From assembly GCA_936450465.1 (NCBI GenBank), contig OW388298.1:7672035-7736034 (forward strand): a stretch of 64,000 nt of DNA, in the 5' to 3' direction. This DNA comes from Gibbula magus. Taxonomy: Eukaryota > Mollusca > Gastropoda > Trochida > Trochidae. A program made the position numbers and the translations under genes. Numbering within the stretch: the first letter of the stretch is position 1; the number at the start of each line of letters is the position of its first letter. The notes under the pieces are model-generated. The model saw only the letters and a list, made by a program, of their open reading frames with translations. It did not search any database and was not told the origin of the DNA. Of this stretch, positions 40,428 to 51,640 are shown piece by piece.

Positions 40428-41280
40428 GTGCTCCATTGAAGTCTGTGTGAAGTGGTTAGAACACCACTATTCTTTCTGTATGCATGATTTAAGATAGGGC
40501 CCCTTTTTTAGCAGTCTTAGTTCTAATAAGTTACAATCATGTTCGAAGACAAATAAATGTATGTAAGATTAATTGTAGTTTCATTTCAAATTACTAAAAC
40601 GTTGCCAAAAAACCCTATTAACCATTAACTACTTAATAACATTTAGGTTTTAGATATAAAAAATCGTCTTTTGGTTTTTACCAAATCGACTTTCACGGGT
40701 CAAATCATGTTGTAAAATAAGGAAGTAACTGGTAGATGAAATGTCATTTTTTATTATTGGCAACTAGTAGTAAAGTATACTAAACTTTAACATTCGATTG
40801 TTCAACATGTATACATTCGTAGTGAATATACAATACCAAGGTGGGAATTAATATTTTGAGTTTTGTTTTCACACACAATGATAGCAATTGTTTGTGTGTG
40901 CTAGATTAAATTATCCTTCAAGTTCTTTGAACCCGTCCTTAATAACAAAGAAAACATGCTAAAATGTTGCGGACTATTTCAGTTAGAATTGCCATAGTTG
41001 GTCTTAGAATAACGCAATCGATCCAAAATGAAGACATCAATCACTCTAGACATGTTGTTTTAGAATCAGTCATGAGAGAGGAATACTTATCTCGGTCTCA
41101 CACATGAAGGGTACTAACGATAACATTGCAATAGTAATCCGTGACTCTATTACATCAATAGGAAATGTTAAAAAATATGTTGTGATATCTGTAACAGTTA
41201 TGACACGCATATAGGGGATTATAATAGCATAGTTAAAACTATTGATTTTCTTAGAAGTTGTCAAAAAAAATCTGTCTGGC

Positions 41281-41840
41281 TGTATTTCATTTAGTTTTTA
41301 TTTTGTGATGATAACTATTCATGACGATGTTAATCAACTGAACTATTGATGAACTAAACACCATCCATTAATGTATTATTGTATATCAAACTTGATGATG
41401 GTGTTTTCATTAATGCTATTCATAATTTTAAGTTCAATCTATAAACATTCGCTGTGATCAATTTGATCACATGTTGATGATTGCATACAGTGTATAAAAA
41501 TCAACTTTACTTGATATTCACTTCCCTGTAAGTTCTTTGTTTCCTGCAATGCACTGTGGATCATGAGAGACAACAGTATTTCATTTAGTTTTTTTATTTT
41601 GTAAAGATAACTAACTATTCATGACGATGTTAATCAACTGAACTGTTGATGAATTACACGTCATCCATTAATGTAAGATTGTGTATTAAACTTGATGATG
41701 TTGTTTTCATTAAAGCTATTCATATTTACCATTTTAATTTCAATCTATAAACATTCGCTGTAATGCAATGGATCACAACTTTACTTTCCCTGTTTCTCCT
41801 TTGTTTCCTGCAATGCACTGTGGATCATGAGAGACAACAG
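41281..41840. repeat. local tandem duplication in unit 5
   Basis: Blocks 41,281-41,575 and 41,576-41,840 share GTATTTCATTTAGTTTTT, CATGACGATGTTAATCAACT, ATAAACATTCGCTGT and GCAATGCACTGTGGATCATG in order. The second block lacks about 30-40 bp. It is found only in unit 5, so it is young relative to the array. Confidence 0.85.
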
Positions 41841-42455
41841 ACGCTTCTCCATGCCAGTAAACAAAATAAGTATGCAGGAAAGTATCATATAATGAAGCGT
41901 TAACTAGCATGAGGGTCTCCTGGTCGCTTCATGGTCAGGAAAGTAGCATCTCAATAACAAATATCTACTATTACAACGTTTCTGTCTACAAATTAAAACT
42001 TACACAGTCTTTTGATCACTTTGCAATATAACAAATATTGTTAGAAGAACTAGACAATAAGACACCTGGTGTCTTTGTCGACTGTTCATTTCACATGGTA
42101 GGAAATCAGACATGAATTCATTCAGATAGCAGACATCCTTTCAAACCTACCCACTTGTGATTAGTGTCTTGTAATATTATGGTATAGATCAATACTTATT
42201 AATGTTACGTCGTCTGTGCACTTGAATGTGCCACAGGATCAAACGAACAATGATGTACATGTGTACATGTATGTGAGTTGAGGCTGAAAACAAATCCATA
42301 CACCAAGTGCATGCTCAAATATTACATAACCTAGTTTGGTAAATTTTCTCTTCTTCAATTGAACCTCCTAAAACAACGCAGAGCTGTCATACCCATGCTG
42401 ATATATGTTGACAGGATTAAATATGAGAGGTATTCATGAATTCGGTTTTAGAAGG

Positions 42456-42719
42456 AGTGAATGAGTATTTCACTTATATCGTGGCTGCTAGTATTATGGC
42501 AGGGAGAAAGCCCGCAACGCCATTTGGCTATGCATTGCGGTGAAACCTACGACCAGCGGCTGGAACTAGCTGAAATTCAGTGTAGCATTGCACCCAAACC
42601 TTACTGCGTGTAGAACATTTCTCTACTGCAGACAAAGTTGACGTGCCCCTGGCGGGATTCGAACCCCGGACCTCTTGATCCGAAGCCGAACGCGTTAACC
42701 ACTGCGCTATCCTGCCCCC
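42456..42719 (-). mobile_element. tRNA-derived SINE (unit 5)
   Basis: Same insertion as 4,771-5,067, with the same flanks and target duplication (GGTTTTAGAAGG at 42,444-42,455, GGTTTTATAAGG at 42,720-42,731). The B box (GGATTCGAACC on plus) is at 42,655-42,665. The tail is shortened: the GGCGTCAAAC end is missing. Confidence 0.9.
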
Positions 42720-43864
42720 GGTTTTATAAGGAAGGATATGTGATAAGGATGATCGATGTCGGTATACAACGATGACGACGTTGTGGTATAGACCCTGAAT
42801 AAAACTTGCTGTTTAATCCTCATTTCCCATATAATTGAAAACTCCAAAAGGATTTATACCGTAACGTAAACGTTGTTCAGAAATAAGTTTGATCATCCAT
42901 GAATATCCTTTTCCTCCTCAGATAAAGACTTTGAAACGTTGTGTGCTTTGACAAATAGCTAATATATACTCTCTATAATTGAGTATTGTTTATTGTTTTC
43001 CGCTCGGCGACACCGAAAGGAATAGCCATGAGGGTAGTGCTTCTATCTGCAGCTATCCATGATATAATCAAATATTTATATTAAAAGTCACAGTCACCAG
43101 TCTTACTCCATAGGTAATGATAGCATAATGTACATACATTAATTGGACAGAAATACAAAGTTATTGCACTATTTTTTTTAAAAATGTTGAATTAAAGTGC
43201 CTTTGGTTCAATATGCCATTTAACAAGGAAGAACAAATACATATAAAATATGACCTGGATAAGGATAAACTTAAGACATCAACTTAACTTCTCTTGAAGA
43301 ATACAGACATAGTGTCAATAAATAAACAATATTGAAGTTTGATAAATCAATAACACATGTACAATTGAATTGTCTGAATGCGTAGTATTTATCATTTGAG
43401 TTGTGCTTTTAATAACAAACAATAGAAACTTACTAACAGCTCTTGATGCTGGAGTAGGAAACTTATTCTATAGTTGTATATTCATATTAACTATGTTTTC
43501 AAGAAAATATAAATATATATAAATATCTGTTAGCTCAAGCTCCAACACAGAATTCAATGCAAATCGTGTAAGCTTCAATAATTATTATAACATTTTTCTT
43601 GTTTTGATCGTAAAGGTACACCAGAATCATATTACACTTGAAATAATCATACCGTATCATTTTAGCGAAATACGATCGAAACTATATTCAACTGTTTCTC
43701 ACATTTCTGAATCAAATCCTCATAAGATTTCATGACATTTAACACAATAAAAGCTTTGTCATTTATTTCTTCTGCTAAAACGTGATAAAGCACAATTATG
43801 CATTAATGCGTACATCATATTTGCATCACTTGCTTAAAACGACTTTAGAACAATTGCTGAAACA

Positions 43865-44229
43865 CGAAACGATGTCCCGTTTGATAACATGTTTATGAAA
43901 CGAGTGAATGGTTTGGTATTTAAACGAGCGAAAACTAGTTAAATAACGATGTCACTCACGAGTTTCAAAGACATGTTATCAGATGGGACGAGTTTAGTAT
44001 TTTATTTATTACTCAATGATGGAAATAGCGCTGAATTGCAAGAAAAATCATTGTTAGTGACGCTCACTTGAAAATAGGTCACCAGCTATTGCTAACATTG
44101 TGACGTCAAGAAAAATGACTATGATGTCACGAGCCGATTATGACGTTACGGCAGCACGTGGTGGTATCACACGTGTGGGTAACCAACTCATTATTATCTA
44201 ATGAGTGATCTCACCACGGTTGAGTAATA
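43865..44229. mobile_element. foldback element, family 2 (unit 5)
   Basis: The hairpin, slightly shortened on the left, runs to 44,001. The body is bounded by TTTATTACTCAATGAT and GGTTGAGTAATA, with TGACGTCA near 44,101 and TGATGTCA/TGACGTTA variants downstream. It occupies the site where unit 1 has its truncated copy, but here it is complete, so the truncation in units 1 and 4 came later. Confidence 0.75.
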
Positions 44230-44724
44230 CAGATAGTGTTCATAAATATTGTCTTCATGTATCCTGACTCCTAGAATGATATAAATGTATTCTGTTGGCT
44301 GCTCAGAGGTGACAAGACAATCATAATAAAGGTCTCTTCTTGTTCCATTTCCAAGTACCCATCGTTAGTTCGTCCACATGATATGAATACATTTGATATT
44401 TTATATCTTCCCGTTAAAGATACGGTGTGTACCATCTAGTCGACTGTGTTACACTGGTGTTATATAGCTGTAGTTGTACATCCACAATGTGTACAGTTCT
44501 GAGAGCACATTGCTGCTACCACAGTCAAAACAGTATACATCTTTTGCGAAAACCTACATCACGTTCACTAGAATGGTTTTGAGATTTGTAAACGTTTATG
44601 GTATGCCACAGTGTGTCAGTATATCATTATTATGGTGAATATTTGAATACAAGTTCAAGAATCAAGTTCCTCCAATTAGATTAAATTTGCTCTAAATCAG
44701 TGTTCAAACTGATGATATACAGAT

Positions 44725-44973
44725 TTAATGGTATAGTCGTCCCCTGATTGTAGCCTGTCGTTTACAGTTCGAAAGCAATACTTGTTCAGACCCCTCCCTA
44801 CTCTGTTTAAATTCACACATTAAGATCAGTTGGATTCGACAGTTTAAAACCTTCCGATCTTCTTTATCGCACATCTTGTATTTCTTTCCATCACAGAGAA
44901 GATAACGACCTACTTTATCTTCAATTACTGTAACACAATACCAAAGGGAACAGTAAACACAGCTTAATGTCAA
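44725..44973 (-). other. recurrent minus-strand ORF, unit 5 copy
   Basis: An 82-codon frame with CDKEDRKVLNC in the middle. It keeps the full frame although the surrounding unit is the most diverged of the array. That is weak support for past coding function, offset by mostly non-synonymous differences. Confidence 0.25.
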
Positions 44974-45279
44974 TGCCTATACCGTCCTCTTTTTACAATG
45001 ACTTATTTACTCTAAAGTTACAATCTAAATGCTTGCATTGTGAAGTTTATCATCAGATTTTAAAATATCTTGTTTGAGTGTGCTTGTTTGTCAGAATATA
45101 AAGATATGTTTAATCCTCTAAATTCATTCAGCAAAGTAATGAGTTGTCAATAAGATAAACTGGTACACTAATTTATTCAAATTGTATGTCATAGTTCCAT
45201 AGAACATACATAGATGTATGATAGAGAAGGCACAGAATTCGTGTGACATAAAACTGTACACTGTTATCTTTGTGTTATA

Positions 45280-45895
45280 CATAATATAAGTCAAAGTAAG
45301 GCATAATTTCATAGGATAGAAGAAAAGAGAAAATCCATGGTGCTATTTCAGCAGCTTGTGGATTTTGCCGGAAGCAAATATGGAACATTGGCCTATTTGA
45401 TTGTTTTAATTCTTGAGGCAAAGAAAGGTCATCCTTTCTCAAACGAGATTACTCTAAAAAATATAGTCCCATGTACCCTATGTACCCTATGTACCCTCTG
45501 ACCATATGTCTCGCTTTAGCATCATCCTTTTGCGGTGAAATTACTGAAGCCGGTGTGCATCTGCCTTGTAAGCATCCCATAGTTGACAGATAACCAGTCG
45601 ACTCAAATGTTAAGGGACATTGCCGAAAACTCAGTTTGAAACAATGTCGCTGATTTTACAACTAACTTCGATTGCCAACAATCATGATTCTATATTTATA
45701 GCCTAGAGGTTTTGCTGGAAGAACGTCCTTGTTAAAGACTTCGAAAATGAACAACTTCCCCGGCCCGCTGGTACCTCATAATAAAGAAACTCGAGCGTAA
45801 GCTACAATAATAACCTTACTACATAACTTCAGTATTCATACTTTCAGATCTAGTTTGCATCATCTTTCCTTTTTCTATAAATGCTAATGTTGCTA
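45280..45895. other. unit-5-specific insertion of unknown nature
   Basis: This block interrupts the homology between ATCTTTGTGTTATA and TATCAGTTATCGTTTCTCC, which are nearly contiguous in the other units. No terminal repeats were found. It contains a short decamer triplication (CTATGTACC, about 45,472-45,498) and one 54-codon frame. Confidence 0.6.
45337..45501 (+). other. 54-codon small ORF in unit-5 insertion
   Basis: Starts at AAATCCATGG and encodes MVLFQQLVDFAGSKYGTLAY followed by a hydrophobic LIVLIL stretch, a KKGHPFSNE segment and a CTLCTLCTL end produced by a triplicated 9-bp repeat. No family is recognised. Length and context do not allow a coding call. Confidence 0.15.
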
Positions 45896-45968
45896 TTAAG
45901 GTATCAGTTATCGTTTCTCCATAATATAATGCAGGGTGTCATAATGACCATATTTAGCAATCATTATT

Positions 45969-46010
<42 letters not shown>

Positions 46011-46053
46011 CATCTATCTATCTATCTATCTATATATCTATCTATCTATTTTA

Positions 46054-46123
<70 letters not shown>

Positions 46124-46290
46124 ATCTATCTATCTATCTATCTATATATCTATATATCTATATAAATATATCCATCTATCTATCTATCTATCTATCTATA
46201 TATCTATCTATCTATCTATCTAGCTATCTATCTATCTATCTATCTAGCTATATATATATATATATATCCATCTATCTATCTATCTACATA

Positions 46291-46339
<49 letters not shown>

Positions 46340-46392
46340 ATCTATATCTATCCATCTATCTATCTATCTATCTATCTATTTATCTATCTATA

Positions 46393-46436
<44 letters not shown>

Positions 46437-46437
46437 A
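45969..46437. repeat. (CTAT)n microsatellite, ~470 bp
   Basis: A near-continuous run of CTAT tetranucleotides with interspersed (AT)n and CCAT/TAGC variants. It lies between AGCAATCATT and CACCATTAGTGTTTC, which are about 15-20 bp apart in units 1-4, so it expanded only in unit 5. The interruption pattern suggests several rounds of internal duplication. Confidence 0.97.
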
Positions 46438-48809
46438 CCATTAGTGTTTCTTGTTTTTTTCGAATCTAAAAGTCAAACCCCACTGATTATAGCTACACTA
46501 TGGGGGAGGAATATGTTTCTATCCAACGTCTGTGAGTAAAGATAAACTAAGTTTTGTATTCATATGTGTTCAACCTTAACAATTCTCCTCTGTATATAAA
46601 ATGTTATGCCATGGGAGTGTTCTAGGTTAAACATACACATTGCACATTATCCTTATTTGAATGTAGGCGTTCAAAACCTTTTTCCTCCTTCTTTGTACTT
46701 GATGAAATGTTCATGTAAGCAAGTGTGTTCAGTTTATTGTGGCAGATCGATGAGCCCATGATCTCATCGGAAAGCCTTTAATCAGAAAACTGGAGCTCGA
46801 TCTGAGTTGATGTTAAAGAACTACGATAGTTCTAAGGGTAAAAAAGGAGCTAAACGATGTAATACACTAGCTGTAGGATCTTCGACATGACTTTGCATCT
46901 TAGTATATGGAGTAAAAGGGTCATTAATAGACAAATTTGAACATCAGAATAACGCTCCCTTGATGTAGCTTGTAAATAGGGATAATCATGCGACTGTGTT
47001 TTCGAATGGTCAATATCCTGCATTAGGAATTCACATGGTATGTTCCAAGCCTTGGGGGCTTAATACATAGTAATTATTCCCAATGCAGGATGTTTACCAT
47101 CCAAAGACATGGTAACTTACTTATCATACAATGTAATTCTTCATCAATTTTGAGCAATACTTCATTACAACATTATTTTTTAAAAGTTAAAGTTTTCTGG
47201 AAATACACTCATTGATCACTCTCACTGTAAACCGACATAGCATAATTCTTCCTAAATGTTATTTACAGTAAACAGAATTGTTATTTTGTCGTGAGCTAAA
47301 CTTAGTAATCCTTTAAAACCAGTCTAGACATACATTGTGATGCAAACCTACGACCGTTGGAAAAGCTTAAATAATAAAGTAAGAATATGGCAAACTTACA
47401 GAATATTTAGAAAATAACCTTTCCCTTGAAATAATAAAAAGCATTGCATATCTTCATACAAATCGACTTTAATTCCAGACAATAGCTGCAAGAAAACATT
47501 GTAAATCGTCCAAACCATGATATCCGAGGTGATAAGACAAAACCTGATCACGTCTCGGCATACAAATAACATTTGAGTAAAGCTACTTTCCTTGCAACAC
47601 ATTTTGTCATGACTGGATGTCTGATTTCTCACAACGTCACCTGAACACACAACATAAACATCAGACTGATGCTTTTCATAAGATCATCCTTATTACTTGT
47701 ATACTCTAAATTTATTTAAAGACTTTGCAGGATTATTCTGCAGACAGAGATTGTAAGAATGGTATTGGTATGCTATTTCCCTGACCATAAATTGTCTAGA
47801 CAGTTGCACGCCCGTTTTATGTGTCATCATATCATACATGCCTGCATACCTCGTAGCAATCTCATTTGTTTTATTAGCATCGGGAACAGACTGTTGGTTC
47901 TTCTTATTCATATTTAAGCAAACGGACAATTTACGGAATATGAAGAAACATGGGGATAATTCACTTTTTGTTTGTAGATAATATACTTACACTTTTGAAA
48001 GTGCTTTGGGTTAAACAAGTTTTGAATATATAAAATCATTAACTCGTACATAACACAATTAATATAAATACATAATAGGTTTATCTTGTACAATGTACGT
48101 GGTTAGTTGTTAATGTTCAGATTTTAATTTAAATTTGTGTACTGTATTTGTAGGCACATTAACAATCCAAAACATTGAGTCATTATATGTGTCGCATGTA
48201 TATACCATCATCTGTAAGGAAATGGTGCCAATGCGGATTCTATGTACGAAGTTTTAACGTGATGTGCATCTACTCTTCTCTTCTCTAAAAGCTTTCTAAT
48301 GGATAACGATTTATACAATATCTTGCCATGAATTACACTCTCTATTACGTTTCCATTCTCGTTTAGGTCAATGCTTACTAAAGTTCAGTTATTTAGGTAT
48401 CATTCTCTCTCGAGATTTATAATTACTATGAATATGTCTTTCTTATACCCTTTCTTCGCCATGAATTATTCATGAATATAGTCAATATGGAATACGTTTG
48501 CATTCTGAATACATTTTAACAGAAAACATGATGGAAATTGTACAAAACCATTCATTTAAAACGAAGAACTTGCCTGACTGATTGTGTCTTTGAGTGAAAT
48601 GAATATAAAGAGAAATAATGACTTACATCGTTCAGAATTACATTAGGCATCAAAAGATGACATCTTCCCCTTCACGTGTCAAAACGGGATAACCTATATC
48701 TTTGGATTACAAATGTGTAAATAAGACACATTTATTCACACGTTTGATCGCATTACCAATAACACTTGTTCAGGTAAGAGGCTCACATGGTGTACCTGTT
48801 ATTTAAATA

Positions 48810-49163
48810 CAGTTTGAGGTACAGGCCTCGATAATCCGAACGCTACCGTTTTTCATCAAAGACGTTCGGATAGTGAAATGTTCGGACTACTGAAATGAAC
48901 CAAACAAGATGGAGTTGAATCTACAGACAGCGAGAACGTATCTAGAAAATCAAATGACTTTGACATGTTGGATATTTATAACTATCACACAAAATGAGAA
49001 TTTCAATGTATAACAATCACAAACTCCTGACACAAAATGTAAAACATTACAATTTATAAAAATCACCCACTACTGACTCGTTCAACTCCCGTGTCAATCC
49101 ACTGTCATTGAAGTTTACCGATCCACTCAGTGTGATGATCGCTGGACTATCGCGGCTTGACTG
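48810..49163. mobile_element. pogo/Tigger-like MITE
   Basis: The left end CAGTTTGAGGTACAGGCCTC is followed by GATAATCCGAAC. The right end GGACTATCGCGGCTTGACTG is its imperfect reverse complement. TA flanks both ends (48,808-48,809 and 49,164-49,165). CAG termini, a CCTCGATAATCCGAAC block and TA targets are characteristic of Tigger/pogo elements. It is 354 bp with no coding capacity. Unit 4 has the empty site near 38,635. Confidence 0.75.
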
Positions 49164-49740
49164 TATATAGAAACATATTAATTTTAGTAACATTTATAGT
49201 TGTATAATTCAGCAAGTTGATGCTATTCTAAGAAATTATGTCAACATTCATTTGTGTTCGGTCCAAATGCTATTCGTTTAAGTCTTGGCTACACAGGGTG
49301 AACGTCTCAAACATCACTGTGCTAAAAAGGCAAACTTTTACCTTAAATTAATCAAAAGCATTGCATGTTTAATGACGATTTCTCTTACATATAATAAATA
49401 TAATAATAAGACAATAACTGTGAGGAAAAGTTGTAACTCATCCAACCTATCAAATCTAAAGTGATAGCACCAATCCTGATGTCTGCTCCCTTAACATGTC
49501 ACGTGGACAGACTACATAAATATTATACTTATGACTTTCATAAGATTGTCCCTGCAGTTTTACAGGGCAAAATCATCTAAAGGCTTTGCGTGATTTAATT
49601 TGTAGACAGGAACTTTGTAAAGCGTGTTATTTGTTATTTGAGATGCTACTCTTCTGACCATAAAGAGTCTATACACACCAGGATGCTGGGTAATGCAACA
49701 TTACATGATACTTTCCTGCAGACTTATTTCCTTAACTTGC

Positions 49741-50968
49741 ATGGGAAGCATCCTGATGGCTCTAATGAGAAATAGTTCATAGCAGAATACAGAATATTGT
49801 TTTTACATATTGAAAATAATTTTCTTTTTATTCATAATATACTTACAACTTTGAAATAAAGAATAAAGCATATTTTGAAAATATGATCAGTTGGTCATGT
49901 TAATTTGTCTGCACAGACTGGGCAGATCCAATTTGTTTCAAGGGTGATTTTGCATTATTTAAGAAACAAAGTTCGCTGTACCCAAATGTGTTTTGTAATA
50001 AAGTATAGTTTTGCCCTGAACTATTATAGTTAGAGCACGAGGACATGGTTTATAATTGTAACCAGATAAAACGTATCATATTGACCAGATAATAAATAAA
50101 TATAATATTTTCTCCATTCTATATAACAAACATATGATATAATATTTCCTTATTCATCAAGCTACCAAAACTTGTTATGCAAGCCTATAGTTTCAAAACA
50201 TGGCTTTTCATGCACGGTTGATGTGTCTTTATCACATGTATAGTTTGTGCGAAGAAGAAACCAGAACTTGTGAGGACGATTACATTTTCCGCAACTTATA
50301 TCAACACATTTGTAAAACTGATAGTTTCCAAAGGTTAACTCTCATATTACACGATGTTTTAACGTGTATAGATTGCAAAAGTTAAAAACTTTAAAATGTC
50401 ATTTCAACATAAAGAGTTGTTTATCACATATCATTCTATCTCAGGGGAAATACAACACAATGAAACAAAAGTGTTGAGATCTCAAATGGAAAATCTAAGC
50501 TGTCAAACGTACAAGTTAATGTTATTGGGATGATCTATATCAAATGTAGAATCGAGTCCAATGTGTCCACCTTACATGTGTACAGTTAGAATATAGCACT
50601 GTGATCTGGAGAAAGATAAGAAAGATCCCTTTTCCTCCGCAAATAGTAAATGTTAAAATAAATAATCTGGTTGTGGAAATATGTGGGGGTTATTCAACAT
50701 ACAATCAGAATACAGTATCCATATGCCCTACTTACCTCGGTATGTGGAAGTGGGTTAAGGCGTATTTGTGAGTTAAACAGTAAGATGTTTATTCCCCGGG
50801 GAGTTTAGCTTGTGAAATGACCTGTCATCGAAAATGACAAAGTCATGCAATGATCCATTTACAATACTTGATATTGTAAACGCCGGTCTTGGTTTGATTT
50901 CTTTTATTTCTATATATCTAATGATATTTCCATTCTTCAAAAAACTGTCATGTACTGGATTATTAGTA

Positions 50969-50970
<2 letters not shown>
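49741..50970. other. flank beyond the array, no gene recognised
   Basis: Homology to the array units has ended. A 61-codon frame at 50,200-50,385 (plus) has a fairly protein-like composition with several cysteines, but lacks convincing splice or family evidence. Nothing else stands out. Confidence 0.45.

Positions 50971-50971
<1 letters not shown>

Positions 50972-51010
<39 letters not shown>
50972..51010. repeat. (TA)n microsatellite
   Basis: An uninterrupted run of about 19 TA dinucleotides. The tyrosine/isoleucine repeats in overlapping frames are translation artefacts of it. Confidence 0.97.
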
Positions 51011-51017
<7 letters not shown>

Positions 51018-51071
51018 AAGTGTTGATGAGAGAGAAGAACTTGCTAATATTTTGCCCATAACCTTTCCAAT

Positions 51072-51640
51072 ATTTCACTCATATCACCTCGTAGTATTTG
51101 ATGGTCAATGTTTCAGTCATATCACCTCCTTGTGTTTGAGGTCAATGTTTCAGTCATATCACCTCGTTGTATTTGAAGGTCAATGTTTCAGTCATATCAC
51201 CTCGTTGTATTTGAAGGTCAATGTTTCAGTCATATCACCTCGTTGTATTTGATGGTCAATGTTTCAGTCATATCACCTCGCTGTATTTGAAGGTCAATGT
51301 TTCAGTCATATCACCTCGTTGTATTTGAAGGTCAATGTTTCAGTCATATCACCTCGTAGTATTTGATGGTCAATGTTTCAGTCATATCACCTCCTTGTGT
51401 TTGAGGTCAATGTTTCAGTCATATCACCTCGTAGTATTTGACGGTCAATGTTTCAGTCATATCACCTCCTTGTGGTTGAGGTCAATGTTTCAGTCATATC
51501 ACCTCGTTGTATTTGGAGGTCAATGTTTCAGTCGTATCACCTCGTTGTATTTGACCAGCAAGGTTTCAGTCATATCACATCGTTGTATTCGAAGGTCAAT
51601 GTTCCAGTTATATCATCTCGATCAAATATATCGATTAAGT
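51072..51640. repeat. 38/37-bp minisatellite, ~15 copies
   Basis: The core TCATATCACCTCGTTGTATT is followed by TGAAGGTCAATGTTTCAG. Copies start near 51,079, 51,118, 51,153, 51,191, 51,229, 51,268, 51,306, 51,343, 51,381, 51,418, 51,457, 51,493, 51,531, 51,569 and 51,607. Variant A (GTAGTATTTGATGG, 38 bp) is followed by variant B (CTTGTGTTTGAGG, 37 bp) three times, making a 75-bp dimer. The last two or three copies are degenerate. Many copies contain AGGTCA. Confidence 0.95.

Larger units (their letters stand above)
29953..40897. repeat. array unit 4, mosaic of A and B with back-jump
   Basis: Length 10,945 bp, made of two truncated units. The first part begins as type B (empty SINE site at 30,824, family-1 foldback at 31,758). 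From about 32,400 it resembles type A. At about 34,092 the order jumps back to a point equivalent to 5,610 of unit 1, repeating the ORF and following landmarks. A type-B segment with a family-2 foldback (35,973) and the ATTTAAATATG variant follows, and then type A again from about 37,270. A further deletion of roughly 480 bp relative to unit 1 is at 37,835. This fits unequal crossing-over plus gene conversion. Confidence 0.85.
3508..49740. repeat. tandem array of five ~8.7-10.9 kb units
   Basis: The anchor GTGCTAGATTAAA(T) recurs at 3,535, 12,500, 21,221, 29,953 and 40,898. Many other landmarks recur in the same order, including the GAGAGACAACAGACGC block at 4,109, 12,785, 21,505, 30,237 and 41,830. 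Spacings are 8,965, 8,721, 8,732 and 10,945 bp; the last unit breaks off near 49,740. Units 2 and 3 are the most alike. Units 1 and 5 share insertions that units 2 and 3 lack. No unit contains a recognisable gene. This is macrosatellite-like segmental tandem duplication. Assembly collapse or expansion of copy number cannot be excluded. Confidence 0.95.
40898..49740. repeat. array unit 5 (type A, most diverged)
   Basis: The last unit. It has the SINE at 42,456-42,719, a family-2 foldback at 43,865 in yet another context, an extra non-homologous block at about 45,280-45,895, the tetranucleotide expansion at 45,969-46,437, and a pogo-like MITE at 48,810-49,163. Similarity to the other units falls after 46,500. 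Homology ends within module M copy 2 at about 49,740. Confidence 0.85.

Noticed and set aside
3508..49740. Array units as a large transposon with terminal repeats
   Set aside because: The units abut directly with no terminal inverted or long terminal repeats, no target duplications and no transposase or reverse transcriptase frame.
50773..51078. A minus-strand ORF of 101 codons
   Set aside because: The central tyrosine-isoleucine run is the (TA)n microsatellite read through. No coding signals lie around it.
51072..51640. A CRISPR array or a coding repeat protein
   Set aside because: The units are contiguous with no unique spacers. The open frames arise from a repeat whose length is near a multiple of three, and they appear in several frames.
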